The translations under genes and the position numbers were made by a program. Below the pieces are notes generated by a model that was not told the origin of the DNA, did not search any database, and saw only the letters and a list, made by a program, of their open reading frames with translations. Shown one piece after another: positions 37,101-47,544 of a stretch of DNA of 64,000 nt (its first letter is position 1; each line of letters starts with the position of its first letter). The stretch is from Asterias rubens (Eukaryota; Echinodermata; Asteroidea; Forcipulatida; Asteriidae), in contig NC_047068.1 in assembly GCF_902459465.1 (NCBI RefSeq), positions 2,170,001 to 2,234,000 on the forward strand. Reading direction: 5' to 3'.

Positions 37101-39944
37101 CCCTGCATAGTGGGTAGAATCAGATTTTTTTGTCAGGGATCTGTTCTGTCGGGTGAACCTTGATACTGGTATTGAATGGGATCCATGTACATCCAAATAG
37201 AGTTGCATCTCAATAGCAATCATACAATCGGGTTGTGTATGGTCACCTACGGGATACCTGAATAATTATATAAAATAAAAGTTTTAAAAATTGGGGGGAA
37301 AATCATATCTTTATTTGCATGAGTGGCTGCAGTCAAATGAAAAAAAGATGGTTACCAAAATTCATAAATTTTTGTCTGGGTAGTGACATGGAGTGAATGC
37401 ATGGTAGTTCTCGACATGCTCTCATTCATTCAGTATTTGTTTATTTTGTTTTTGTTTGTTTGGGGATTCATGTTGTCATATTTTTATACATAGGTATATA
37501 AACTGCCATTGAACAATGTGCACATTCAGCTAATTCATTCAACATGTCCACTCTTGCCTGTATAGCTTTTCAGTGTCAACTAATGTTGTCTTATTGTTCT
37601 CTCTTTACAGGTGAAAAATGACATTGTGTTTGGCTTGAAGTATCTCCAAAACACAACTCGGTCTGCTGTACATATAGAGTGTAAGTTTGACAAGTTTGCT
37701 ATAAGTATTACTAATACAAAGTCTGCTTTAATGTAGTCAGCTGAAGTCAAGAACATGACATTCTATGCATAGTTAACCCTTTGGTGCACTAGGCGGTCGC
37801 TAGCGACCGCCAAAAACACGTAAAATTGGACTTTTATAAACAGTCATAACTTAAAAAATACAACCCCCCATATATAATAACCGTATTAATGCGCTTTACA
37901 TTAGTGCCCTGGTCGTTGAGCCAATAACATCCCTTTAATCTTTCTCAGCTCCCTGGGGAGTGTTGAGCTGCCGGGCGCTCAGAAGGCTATTTCACACACA
38001 ATATCAACCTATACCCTCGCAGGTACCCATTTATACCCCTGGTCGATGAGAAGCAATTATAGTTAAGTATCTTGTTTAAGGACACGTAGAAGTGTCACGA
38101 CCGGGATTTGAACCCACACCTCGGTGACTTAACCACCAGAACTTGAATTTGATTCTCTTATCCACTCGGCCATGACACTTTTTGGGAGTCGGCAGCTAAA
38201 TAATAATATTTAAATACATAATTAAGTAAGGGAATCAATGTGTGGTGAAGAGGTTTTCAACTAGTGGTTTAATCCCAATGAGGCCTGGTTCTTGATAATT
38301 TTACCATGACGAAGTCGAGGTAAATTATTATGAACCAGGCCTCGGCGGGTTTAAACCACTAGTTGAAAACCGATTCAACACACTTTGATTCCCATTCATA
38401 AATACCTTTTCGGTCATACCTTTTCGGTGATGTGGCACAACTGTTTTAGCCGTTGCTCTCGTCCAATAGGAATGAAGAAACTGTCTTATAAGAACAGGTG
38501 CAAGGTCGCGTGTCACGCCCATGAATTAACACTATTTACCGGTCATAAACAAAGGTTTATAAACACCCACGTGACGCGCTCTCCACCAATAGGAAAGCGA
38601 AACTGTCTGAGGTATTTATGAATGAATGTTTACTATTATTATTCCAATAGTTGATGGTAAATTGATGCAGCTGCTGAAGTAGAAGCTGCTTATACACTAT
38701 AAGCTGGGCTGTAAAGACACTCGTGCCAATTCCTGCAGACTTTAGCACAGGCATGCTATTATTCCTACTTAAGTCTGATTTCTGATTTGTTTGCTCTTGG
38801 AAAAATCTGAAAAATTGTGATTAAATAGCTTGAAATGTCCAAATACAGCCCATGTGTACGTGTAGGTCAGCCCTTTTACTTGATGATATATTCTAACTTG
38901 TTTCCATAGACCAAATACGATGCCTACTTTAGTCACTTTGATCCCACCTGATTGTACTGTATGAAGACAAAGCTTTCAACCACTCATGAAACCAACCTTA
39001 TCAACCAAACATTGTTCTTTACTTTGAAACAACCAGTCCTTGTTCATTTGATATATTCTGAAAAATTGGTAACAACTCAAAGAACAGAGAGTTTCGATAA
39101 GGTTGTTAAAGCACAATTGGCTTGACGTACTTCTGGTATACTTTGGTTTGATGAACCTCCCGCTGTGAAAGCGACATCGTGGGACAGTACTTACATCATT
39201 AATGCCAGCCTCGCTACCATGGGCAGGGGTGTACTGAGAAACAACGCTGATTGGCTCATGAAATTTGTCATGCATTAGATGTAAAGTGCATGCGCGCATT
39301 GTTTTAAGATATTTGCATGTTGATTACGCCCGCGTTTTTTTTTGCCACAAACTCGTTTTTAAGAAAAGAAAACCAAAAAGATTCTTTAAGACAAAAGAGA
39401 TGCGTGCGCACGTAGAAAGGATTGATTACTAGATTCTAGCACATTTTAATGAATAATTTCCAGGGGTTATGATCGAGCAAGGCATGCTGGGTAAAAATGG
39501 CATGGCAAAGTCGATCACCCCTGGGAACGAGGTTGCATCAATACATAATAGGTGCAATATTTGGATTCGCTGAAGTGTAGTTTTTTTTTCCTCCTACCTT
39601 TTTTCTTTCTTTGAAAATAAGTCAAATTCCATTTGTGGATGGTGTGCAGAGTATGTAAAGTTTTTATTTGCTTGTTTGCTGTAAGGGAGAAGAAGGGGGT
39701 ATTTTCAGCTGAACTTTAGTATTTTGTATAATGTCTTGTTTGTTTAGGTGACTCTGCCGTACACATGATGGGTAGCTATGGTCCTTCCAAAGACATCAGA
39801 GAGTATAAAACACAAGTGGAGGAGTTTTCTAAAGGGTTGCTTGTTCGTGGCCATTATACCGTTCAGAGTAAGTTAATGGATGACGATGATCGTGTCTTTC
39901 TTACTTGGGAATGGGCCTTCGATATCAAGTCTGATTGGGACTAA
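28122..39944 (+). CDS. ARHGDIA-like: Rho GDP-dissociation inhibitor, second tandem copy (RhoGDI-2), five coding exons
   Basis: Same role as the upstream copy: sequestering prenylated Rho-family GTPases. Exons 28122-28293, 33623-33706, 34917-34993, 37611-37680 and 39748-39944 join in phases 1,1,0,1 and encode 199 aa. The arm has SYKPPPPKSLKELQ and LDKDDESLNKYKRSLLG (residues 34-50); the Ig-like domain has LDLTGDLAELKKKTF, IVFGLKYLQ, MMGSYGP, RGHYTVQSK, DDDD and WEWAFDIKSDWD. All intron positions and phases match the first copy, and exons 3 and 5 are the same length (77 and 197 nt), so the two are tandem duplicates. By my count the last exons share only about half their residues, so the duplication is old or the copies diverged fast. 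Two in-frame ATGs (28122 and 28125) could start; the protein changes by one Met. A 3' splice site at 28090 shows a separate upstream 5' UTR exon. Intron 1 (5.3 kb) holds a satellite, a LINE remnant and SINEs. Confidence 0.94.
28843..29145 (-). pseudogene. Possible tyrosine-recombinase-like N-terminal fragment
   Basis: A 100-aa minus-strand frame includes LMASRIEATTTKYLDAFKRW followed by KTFI, which resembles the N-terminal core-binding helices of phage-type integrases found in DIRS/Ngaro or Crypton elements. No catalytic R/HxxR/Y region is visible nearby, and the lower end runs into a poly-C tract. A chance frame is possible. Confidence 0.3.
29390..30600 (+). repeat. Satellite of about 240 bp, four to five units, in RhoGDI-2 intron 1
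   Basis: Units contain AAAACACAAAATTCCACGAT, GACGTTAACAACGCTACATT, and AAAACATCGAAAAGCTTAGC; AAGAAAAACACAAA recurs near 29393, 29636, 30158 and 30398. An unrelated 270 bp (about 29717-29990) interrupts the array. Repeated minus-strand frames here are artefacts of the repeat. Confidence 0.85.
30878..30911. repeat. 34-bp perfect palindrome
   Basis: TGCGATTTCATAACATC followed directly by its exact reverse complement, with no spacer (centre ATCGAT). Lies in a GC-richer stretch of RhoGDI-1/2-unrelated intron sequence. Confidence 0.9.
31004..31404. mobile_element. Family A element, copy 6 (full length)
   Basis: TTAAAGACACTGGATACTAT at left, central palindrome TTGATTTCGAGACCTCAAG / GAGGTCTCGAAATCAAAC, right end CAATAGTGTCCACTGCC then TTTTTAA. 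In RhoGDI-2 intron 1. Confidence 0.85.
31635..31935. mobile_element. TIR element with about 90-bp arms (GGGCAATTCCACGGTA)
   Basis: Ends GGGCAATTCCACGGTA and TACCGTGGAATTGCCC are exact inverts, and pairing continues (GGAAGGACGTTTTGACTCAT, TTAAACAACATTTAAAT, TTTCATCA) for about 90 bp per side. TAA lies by both ends. 301 bp, non-coding. Confidence 0.85.
32113..33510 (-). pseudogene. LINE reverse-transcriptase remnant (CR1/Jockey-like), split by a SINE
   Basis: On the minus strand 33489-32968 reads a polymerase segment with SGVPQGSVLGPALFLLYIND, then the catalytic FADD box and KYLGVTI. An in-frame TGA follows, then a continuing frame (TLVRPQLEFATSAWNP, VQRQAARF) to 32830. A + strand SINE fills 32501-32828. 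The frame resumes at about 32495 (DYHQESSVSDMLTLLGWDIL) to the stop at 32113. 5'-truncated and broken by a stop and an insertion, so inactive. Occupies RhoGDI-2 intron 1. Confidence 0.88.
32501..32828 (+). mobile_element. tRNA-derived SINE (SINE-2) nested in the LINE remnant
   Basis: Head GCCGAGTGGTTAAGAGCATA is like the D-arm and box A of Leu/Ser tRNAs; GTGTGGGTTCC is a worn box B. The tail has GTAAAGCGCTTAGAG, TTAGGCGCTATATAAAT and a TTA-repeat end. Confidence 0.8.
33879..34250 (+). mobile_element. tRNA-derived SINE (SINE-2), fuller copy
   Basis: Starts GTCGTGGCTGAGTGGTTAAG; box B GGTTCAAATCC; the head closes with CAGCCATGACAC, pairing with the start like an acceptor stem. A central domain with CTTCGTCCTTCGGATGGGAC and a tail GTGCGCTATATAAGAC plus an AT-rich end follow. 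In RhoGDI-2 intron 2. Confidence 0.8.
34352..34665 (+). repeat. 35-bp minisatellite, about nine units
   Basis: Unit CACTGCTGGCTGCAAGTGAA then CAAACTGGGCCTGTT, with GGGCC/CATGCC/GGCC variants. GTGAACA and TGTTCAC within each unit are inverted, so each unit can form a small hairpin. In RhoGDI-2 intron 2. Confidence 0.9.
35020..35460 (+). mobile_element. SINE-1, tandem dimer
   Basis: Two tRNA-like heads (CTCTAGAATTGCAAGG at 35042 and 35281), each with its hairpin (CTGTGATATTTGTTCACAG) and tail, are joined by the linker TTGCGGTACCCGCTGCC; tail to tail period about 247 bp. In RhoGDI-2 intron 3. Confidence 0.8.
35905..36285. mobile_element. Family D foldback element bounded by TTAA, copy 2
   Basis: Left TTAAAGGAACACGTTGCCTT, right AAGGCAACGTGTTCCTTTAA; arms pair along nearly the full length to a centre at ACTCAAAAATTTGACTCCCA (TGGCCGACCGTGTTAG inverted around it). 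381 bp, non-coding, with TTAA at both ends as in family A. Confidence 0.88.
36490..36677. mobile_element. Element I, copy 2, carrying two TGACGTCA sites
   Basis: Ends AGCCCGGTTCATACTTCC and ATATGAACCAGGCTTAA are inverted. Perfect CRE palindromes TGACGTCA lie at 36535-36542 and 36620-36627, one per half. Confidence 0.7.
36679..36971. mobile_element. Element B, second 293-bp copy
   Basis: Same length and nearly the same sequence as 26703-26995, again flanked by AT on both sides. It abuts the right end of element I. Confidence 0.88.
37872..38180 (-). mobile_element. tRNA-derived SINE (SINE-2), minus strand
   Basis: Reverse complement shows the head GTGTCATGGCCGAGTGGATA, box B-like GGTTCAAATCCC, and tail with GTAAAGCGCATTAA. 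In RhoGDI-2 intron 4. Confidence 0.75.
38226..38630. mobile_element. Family E element with long hairpin, copy 2 (inverted)
   Basis: Hairpin 38228-38402 and the adjoining segment match 25440-25985 on the other strand, including TCCAATAGGAATGAAGAAAC and TTTACCGGTCATAAACAAAG. Confidence 0.65.
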
Positions 39945-40266
39945 AGAAAGATCGCATCATTGCACCTGTATGCCTGCCTGTGTACTTAAGGGCTTGGGTC
40001 TAACAACATAACAAACATCTCAATGGCTATTATTATCTGGCTCCAGCTAGGCTCACATGGTGTTACTTTCTTTGCATCTAAAAAATGTGAGGTTTTGTTG
40101 CAACTATGTAATCGAACATTGTACAAAACAAAGATGCTTTAACTACAATACAATGGGTGAACTGTGTTTAACACGAAGAATGCTTTAGTTTGAAGCATCG
40201 CATTTTCAATTAATATTACAGGGCTTTTAAAAAGAGCTAAGATTGATATTTAGATGCGTGTCGATC

Positions 40267-40644
40267 TTAAAGACACTGGACACTATTGGTAATTGTCAAA
40301 GACCAGTCTTTTCACTTGGTGTATCTCAACATATGCATAAAATAACCAACCTGTGAAAGTTTCAGCTCAATTGGTTGTCGAAGTTGCGAGATAACCATGA
40401 ACACCTTTGTCACAAGAAGTTGTGTGCTTTCAGGTGCTTGATTTCGAGACCTCAAATTCTAAATCCGAGGTCTCAAAATAAAGTTTGTGGAAAATTACTT
40501 CTTTCTCGAAAACTACGTCGCTTCAGAGGGAGCCGTTTCTCACAATGTTTTATTCTATCACCCTCTCCCCATTACTCGTTACCAAGTAAGGTTTTATGCT
40601 AATAATTATTTTGAGTAATTACCAATAGTGTCCACTGCCTTTAA
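40267..40644. mobile_element. Family A element, copy 7 (full length)
   Basis: TTAAAGACACTGGACACTAT at the left and AGTGTCCACTGCCTTTAA at the right, central palindrome TTGATTTCGAGACCTCAAAT / GAGGTCTCAAAATAA. Confidence 0.88.
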
Positions 40645-40988
40645 ATGTACTGGACACTATTGGTAGTTACTCAAAATATATGTTAGCATAAAACCTCACT
40701 TGGTAACAAACAATGGAGAGCTGCTGATAGTATAAAACATTGTGAGAAACGGCTCCCTTTGAATAACCTAGTTTTTGAGAAAGGGGTAATTTCTCACTCA
40801 ATTATTAAAAGACTTCAGGCCTGAAGCTTTTGAGGCATTTGAAAGAACACAAATTTGTGCAACAGAATTGTTTTTACTTTCATTATTTTCTTGCAACTTC
40901 GATGACCAATTGAGTAAAAAGTTTCACAGATTTGTTATTTTATGTTTGGGATACTGGTCTTTGACAATTACCAAAGGTGTCCAAAGTG
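40645..40988. mobile_element. Family A element, copy 8, opposite orientation and adjacent to copy 7
   Basis: Starts ACTGGACACTATTGGTAGTT right after copy 7 and ends TTACCAAAGGTGTCC. Belongs to the GACTTCAGGCCTGAAGC centre subfamily, so it is not a simple duplicate of copy 7. Confidence 0.8.
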
Positions 40989-41084
40989 ATGTTACTGTAC
41001 ATACCATATGGCAATATTGGCAACTCATCCTGTATGAATCTTAACCCTTTGTGAAATGGAGCCCAAGCATCTTTCAAGATAATG

Positions 41085-41700
41085 ATAATAATAAAGACTT
41101 TTGTAAAGCGCCTAATGCAAAAAAAGGCTCTAAGCGCATAAAGAGAACAATAAAATATACAATGAGTGAAACAAACAATTACAAATAAGCAGATTACAAA
41201 TAAGCAGCTTCAAACAAATGAGTTTTCAACAGGGACTTAAAACATTGTAAAGAATTAGCTTGGCAAATATGCACAGGAAGACTGTTCCAAAGAAACGGTG
41301 CGGCGTAAGAAAAAGATCCGTGGCCATAACAAATGGAAGAAGCTCTAGCAGCAGAAAGCAATGACTGCTGTGATGAACGCAAAGTCCGAGTAGGGGAAAT
41401 GATGAACAAGTTCAGATAAATAAGCAGGAGATTGACATGTTTGAGCCTTGAAAATTTACAAAAGAATTTTATAAATTGTATGCAACTTAACTAGGAGCCA
41501 ATGTTGCATTAGTACTGGTGTGATATGATAAAAACGAGGCAAGCAAGAAAAGAGGCGAGCAGAATTCTCGTTGAATTTTAGCGAGATCTTTGTCAGGGAG
41601 TCCATACAGAAATGAATTGCAGGAATCAAGTCTAGTTATGACAAAAGCATGAACAAGATGAAGAGTAGTAGATGAAATGAAATACTTGACTAATCAACAG
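41085..41700 (-). mobile_element. Non-LTR retrotransposon 3' fragment
   Basis: Minus strand 41409-41194 reads TRTLRSSQQSLLSAARAS, then YAAPFLWNSLPVHI and LKTHLFEAAYL before stop: the WNSLP C-terminal signature of CR1/Jockey-like polymerases. The 3' tail has GCGCTTAGAGCC, TTAGGCGCTTTACAAAAG and ATT repeats. The upstream part is worn and without a frame. Confidence 0.75.
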
Positions 41701-43119
41701 TACGCTTTAATGTAAATTGATAAGCTTAGGATTAATTAAGCAAGAATAATGAAATTGCCATGTAGTAGAAAGGCCAGTTAAGATCATTAATAGGTTGCAA
41801 AATGTTCAATGACATGTACATGTATTTGAATTACATGTGTTTGCATACAATGGATAAAAAGCTGGTCATTTATTACTACCTAAATTACACACATTTGATA
41901 AGGAGTAAAATTGCATTGATGCCTTAGAAATAACAAATATTCACGAACCAAATATGCATACATGTATAACAAACAACTTGTAAATGTATGTCAATGTCAA
42001 GTTGTGCCTGCGTAATAATTAACAACAATTAATCAACATAAGCATGAATAATAAACTTTAGTGTACTTAAACAATAGAGTGAAACCTCATACCCAAAGCA
42101 TTATAAAAGTTAGTGTTTCTGTTTTGAATATAGTTTCTTTGATCAATGGCATCCAGCACTAATGGTGTCACTTTTGCTTAAAATACCCGGCTGTCAGACA
42201 AACAAGCCACTACATGATCATGCGTGATGGACGCAGCAAACTAGTAGTTAGCATTAGTCGTGTAAGTGCAGAATGCTATTGCATTCATGTTGAGTTTTCA
42301 AAGACTATGTGACGTTTAATTTGGCTGTATGAACATTTTGGAGAATCCAAATGATCAAGTAATGTCTCTTTGGGACTTTTGAAATGGTTCACATTAACAT
42401 GTGTACTTGTTACTTTGTTCAATCTATTAGTTCTTTTATTGTGTTTTTAAAGTGCCATTAATTGCCTTTATTCTGTTTGCTTTGTTAAAATTTTACATAA
42501 CAGTGTGCTATATTATATTGAATATCATAGATTATGCAAAAATCTTGCCAGGTATATTAACATTTATATAAATATTATGATGAACCAAGTTATTGGATAA
42601 CCACACAGTATTATTGTTGTAAGACAGAGTGTCAATCAATACATTGTAACCTCCAGTATAATGAGATAAGATGTGTATCATGTCCTTTATACTTTACTCA
42701 ATATTTCAGTTATGAGCCATCTGGTCGTAACTTAGAATGAGAGGGATCTAGTCCGTCATTGACTTTAATGATCATTCTGATCATTTTCCCGCGGGTCAAG
42801 TCATATAGCATTTTGAGTTCCAATTGCAAAAATAAACTCAATTTTTTCCAAAATCGGGATAATTTTTACATAACAATTTGGACTGAGACGACTCAATTAA
42901 GTCAACAAGCGAAATAACAGTAAAGGCAAAGTATACCTTAGTTCTTTAGTTCTTTATAGCTGTTCAATTGCTTCAATACAATGTAATGGTAGACTTATAA
43001 AATAAAACTTGATTGCGAAAATTTTATTTCAAAAGATGGTAGAATAATCTGCAATTGGAATACACCATCTGAGAAACATTTCATGCATAAACGTTTCTCA
43101 AATTGAAATATTTTGAATT

Positions 43120-43262
43120 CCTTTCGCTAAAACTATATTCCTTTGAAAAGAATGTGTTTCTCAAAATATTATACATTAATAACAGCTACAGTACTTATTA
43201 CTAATTAAGTTTTTATGGTATTTAATTTATGGAGTAATTGCCAAAGGTTTACTTCCCTTTAA
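43120..43262. mobile_element. Family A remnant
   Basis: Only the right third is recognisable: TTTCTCAAAATATTATACAT, AATAACAGCTACAGTAC, GAGTAATTGCCAAAGGTTTA, CCCTTTAA. Heavily diverged. Confidence 0.45.
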
Positions 43263-45427
43263 GTCATTATTTCTCAATTGTTTATCTTTTTATACCGAAA
43301 AGCCATTCTAGTTAAATCTGTTCTCTTTACAGCTATTTTCCCATGCTAAAACATTATCTTAACAAAAGCTCTGATTCTGAAACAGATATTTCTAAATGTC
43401 ACCAAAAGGGTCATTATAGGATGAAGGGGAGGGGGCTTTTGTGGGTTACTTCCTTTTAAAATTTAACATTAGCTTAACATCTGTACTGTCTTTATAATCT
43501 GTTTTGTATTTGGATGCTATTTTAATGTCCGTATTGTATGAAAGCATTTAATGCAATAATTGCGTTTATACAGTACAGCATTGGTAACACATGTATGACT
43601 GTTAAATCTCAATCAGAAACACACACAGCATGAAAGTTGATAATAAACACTTGCCTTGAACAATATTGCAATGGCAACAAGTGTATTATGACAACAAAAG
43701 GTTTAATTATTAATCCAAATTCTCCTGTCTATAATGATGTGCATTTCAGAAACTGGTCATTAAAAACGACCAACACAATGGATGACAATTTTACAATTGA
43801 ACTAGTAATTATAGAGTCTATCATAGACTACATTGTGTATTTAGTGAGTCATTTATTGATGGAAAATGAAAGATATGTTTATCTTTTATCTGAGGTGCTT
43901 TTATCTGAAGTTTCTTGCCAGCTGCCTATACAGAGGCTGTCCAATTGTTTTTATTTTTTTTAAAGAGTTCTGTTTACAGGCGGTTGGGGAAAACGAAATT
44001 TTATGCAAATATGCAAAAGAAGCAATTAACCAAAGCCATTGTCCACAAAGAAAGAAACATTAATGCTTTTACTCTTTTTATATTGCGAATAAATCACTTT
44101 CCAAAAAGATTTGGTTATTTTTTAGACCTGACCCCATGTCTAACAGGTTGAATTATGTGTCAGATGTACTTTTACACTTTGTTTTGATATCGGTATTAAT
44201 TTATGTTTATTCAGAAAATTAAGATGTGTTGTGTTTCCAAAGTCAACAAATATTTGAAATAATTAATTTAAATTTTGATATGTAAACAATGGATTTAACT
44301 ATATGAAAGCCAACTAGCAAAGTTTGTTTGATGTACACATTATGTCTTGTAGTTTAAAATTACGCATGGTGCTATAAATGTAACACAATTTTAGGAGTTT
44401 GCCCGACATGAATAATAATGCATTAAGTGTTAAGTGCAAGTGCTAGTTAAATACAGTCTTCCTTTGATGTCGAATATATGCCGAATTAAAGACAATAATG
44501 CCATAAATGTAATCCAGAACTTTGAAAATGTATTGTTATTTCAATGTGTGTCAAGCTTCTTCAAGATTGGTCTGAGCTAGGTTCTGAACTAAGCAGACTA
44601 ATGTGGGGGGGGGGGGGCATGCCACCACTAATTCATGGGGCTATAAACAACATGTATTTTGTGAAACCAATACATTTTAGGGAACGATCCGACCGGGATT
44701 TCTGCCACGGCCACGGCCACGGCCACAACACAATAAGAGGATGGTGGCCCAATGCAGACCCATACAAATTAACTGCATGCCCCCCCCCCCACCCCCACAC
44801 TGAAAAACCCTCTCCCAAATCAGAGCAGTGCCGTCATTAGGCTACAAGTTGTCTAAATCAAACTTATCATTCAACAACTGTCGCCATTTATAAAGTAAAC
44901 TACAACAAATGAGTACTCTAGAAGTTGATAGAGTACAATGCGTGGCGGTAATCTTAAAGACATGCTTGAACGAAAATGTCAAGTGGTGAACTTTGCTGAA
45001 TTTAATTTAAAATGTTTTCAATAAATAAGGAAATCGAATCATATAACTATAAATAGATTTTAGTTGTGTAAAAAACCCAACACCCTTATCCAGCGCTTCC
45101 AGAAAGATTCACGAAAAGCTCCGTTACGCAATCACTCATGGCACGTCATAGTTGGGAGCAGATATGCAGCGTGGTAACAAAGCAAACTAGACATGACGTC
45201 AAGCGTTGTCACTTTGACGCTTGCCGTCAACGGCAGAAGTTTTTTTAGTTTTACTAAACGTTGAGGATGGGGCCTGATTTTTTAATAGATTATTACTAAA
45301 AATTCAAAAGTGTATAGGCCTACACATATCAAAATTACATCAAACGCATTACAAACAAGTTAATATAATATAGCAAATACAAAAAGGAGAACATTTTACA
45401 AAGTCCAATACATACGACAAAAGTGAC

Positions 45428-45787
45428 TTAAAGGCAGTGGACACCATTGGTAATTACTCAAAGTAATTATTAGCATAAAACTTTTCTTGGTGAAAAGAAA
45501 TGGTGAGAGACAGCTCCCTCTGAAGTGCCATAGTTTTGGAGAAATAAGTAATTTTCCACGAATTTGATTTCGAGACCTCAAGTTTAGAACTTGAGGTCTC
45601 GAAATCAAGCATCTAACGCACACAACTTTGTGTGACAAGGGTGTTTTCTCCTTTCATTATTATCTCGCAACTTTGATGACTGATTGAGCTCTAATTTTCA
45701 CAGGTTTATTATTTTATGCATATGTTGAGATACACCAACTGTGAAGGCTAGTCTTTGACAATTACCAATAGTGTCCACTGCCTTTAA
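45428..45787. mobile_element. Family A element, copy 9 (full length)
   Basis: TTAAAGGCAGTGGACACCAT left, AGTGTCCACTGCCTTTAA right; central palindrome TTGATTTCGAGACCTCAAG / TTGAGGTCTCGAAATCAA. 360 bp. Confidence 0.88.
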
Positions 45788-46868
45788 AATTGTTCTTGAT
45801 ATACTGATACTTGTACTTCCTTCTTTTTGAAGGTAACTTTGCTAGTATAGGTCAATGGTCACTCTCACGTGTCGTTTATAAGTGATCGTGTGTGCCCATG
45901 GAGCAATAAACTAGAATCATGGTGTAGGATTTACCTACCCGCATACCTGGTGGAACCGGAAGGGAGTCGATGGTGATGGTATGTCCCGATATAAGGTTAT
46001 TTGCTTGTGCTTATTTGTTGTTGTGCTTCGAAATATTAATTTCTAGCCAAAACATTACTTTCTTTTGTCAGTGAAATGGTTTTAGACTTGTGAAGGCAGT
46101 TCTCAAATAACTCGAGAAAAAAATAACATAAAAAGAAGCTCACTGATAATTATTGTTATTTGTTCCGCTGATTAATTGGAGGCTATACATTATTTTTGGA
46201 ACTAGGACAGGAATTCCCATGTTTGAAAGGGCACTGGGGAGACGTCACATGTCGCAAAATGTGCGCATAATAAACTGCTCACAAAAAGTAAGAACACTTT
46301 TTTTAATCCAGTATATTTGTTACTATTTATTACTCTCTTTGTATATGGTATATATCAATGCAAAGCTGAACTATTCCTCTTTAAAATGATACCACATTTT
46401 CAATGATTACATGTTGCTTGGATCTTGGCTACACGAATAACAATGAGGCAAAGTCACAAATCAAATGTGCCAAAATTACCGTTGTCTGTGCTAAATGGTG
46501 AGGGGCAAAATATCCACACCGGTATTATCTCTATACCGGCCTATAATATTGTCAGTTAACCGTGTATAATATTAAACTGCTTTACGATGATGTGATAGAG
46601 CATGTCTACTATACTGAATTGCTGCCCTCCACTGATATTCCCCAAACAATCACGCATCCTGTTCATTGGGTGCGTGTCATAGCACGGCCGTGTTGACTGC
46701 AAAATGAAATTGTGGGTTGAGGTGTCTAGATCTTTCTAAATAACGTTCAACGTCCACAGGAATGATCCCTTTTGGGGTTGCTTTTTGCTAAAAAGAGAAG
46801 GGCCTGATTGATAATTCAATCATGCTTCAATCGATCGCTTTTTCAAGGACTTCACCACACTCTCTCTC

Positions 46869-47104
46869 AGGGCCCAATTTCATAGAGCTGCTTAAGCACA
46901 ACATTTTGCTTAAGCAACAAATTCATTGCTTAGTAAAATCAGATTACCGGCCAAGACTCCACTCAATTGTTATGCTAAGTAAACAACAGCTAAATACTAG
47001 TCATAAGCAATGTATATGGCATGAAATTTTGGCCAGTAACTTGTGTAAAATAAGCGAGCTATTTTCGTGCTTAATCAATTTTTTTGCTTAAGAAATTGGC
47101 CCCT
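46869..47104. mobile_element. TIR element (GGGCCCAATTTCATAGAGC), 280 bp upstream of the P4HB ERSE
   Basis: Left AGGGCCCAATTTCATAGAGC then TGCTTAAGCA; right TTTTGCTTAAGAAATTGGCC then CCT. GCTTAAGCA motifs recur near both ends. Similar in design to the element at 52299-52495. Confidence 0.65.
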
Positions 47105-47381
47105 GGTCATCATGCAAGGCGACGTCTAGCGCATTGGATCGATTGTCATAATTAATTGGTATTTCATGTTTCAATAAATACGTCCCACTTAGTATATTTA
47201 ACGCGACGTGTATAATTATGACTGGAAACAATGTACCTTTATGCATATATTATCACATAAATTACATTACAATGGTAATTAATAAGTCACTCCTCTCCTT
47301 GATCCCCCAAGAGTACACGTGTACCACTTTTGCAGTCGACTTCATTAATAATAAACTAGATAGGTCATAGTTTACTCTCGT

Positions 47382-47400
47382 CCAATCAGACATCCCCACG
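47382..47400 (+). promoter_or_regulatory. ER stress response element (ERSE) of the P4HB promoter
   Basis: Reads CCAAT, nine bases (CAGACATCC), CCACG: an exact match to the ERSE consensus CCAAT-N9-CCACG, bound in vertebrates by NF-Y plus ATF6 (with XBP1 also acting) and found upstream of ER chaperone genes. It is 145 bp before the P4HB ATG. A TATA-like GTATAAC follows directly at 47401-47407, so the element would lie close to -50 if that box is used. A further CCACG occurs at 47453-47457. Function is inferred; the motif match is seen. Confidence 0.75.
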
Positions 47401-47544
47401 GTATAACTCAAGTTGTATATCTGCGCATGCTCCACTGGCTAATCTTTCTTTGCCACGTTTTAACGCACAGTCTTCGCATCGTCCAGGATTGCACTGTCGT
47501 CTGTGTGGTTTCTGCAGGTTGTCGCCATAATAACCAACACCAAA
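47401..47544 (+). promoter_or_regulatory. Probable P4HB core promoter and 5' UTR
   Basis: A TATA-like GTATAAC at 47401-47407 and TGTATATC near 47414 are followed by about 110 bp with no splice acceptor needed before the ATG in context CAAAATGAAG. Start site and box use are inferred from spacing alone. Confidence 0.4.

Larger units (their letters stand above)
39945..47381. other. RhoGDI-2 3' UTR and RhoGDI-2 to P4HB intergenic region
   Basis: No gene recognised. Contains a head-to-head pair of family A copies (40267-40988), a LINE 3' fragment (41085-41700), a worn family A piece (43120-43262), another family A copy (45428-45787) and a TIR element (46869-47104). Between 41700 and 45420 I see only AT-rich unique-looking sequence, plus a poly-G and a poly-C tract near 44605 and 44780. 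Confidence 0.5.

Noticed and set aside
43637..44151. Overlapping plus-strand frames of 65-108 aa
   Set aside because: Low-complexity AT-rich translation, no family resemblance, no splice or promoter context.
44605..44790. Poly-G and poly-C tracts enclosing 170 bp as a TIR element
   Set aside because: Beyond the G/C runs and GCATGC the flanks do not pair, so two homopolymer runs are the simpler reading.
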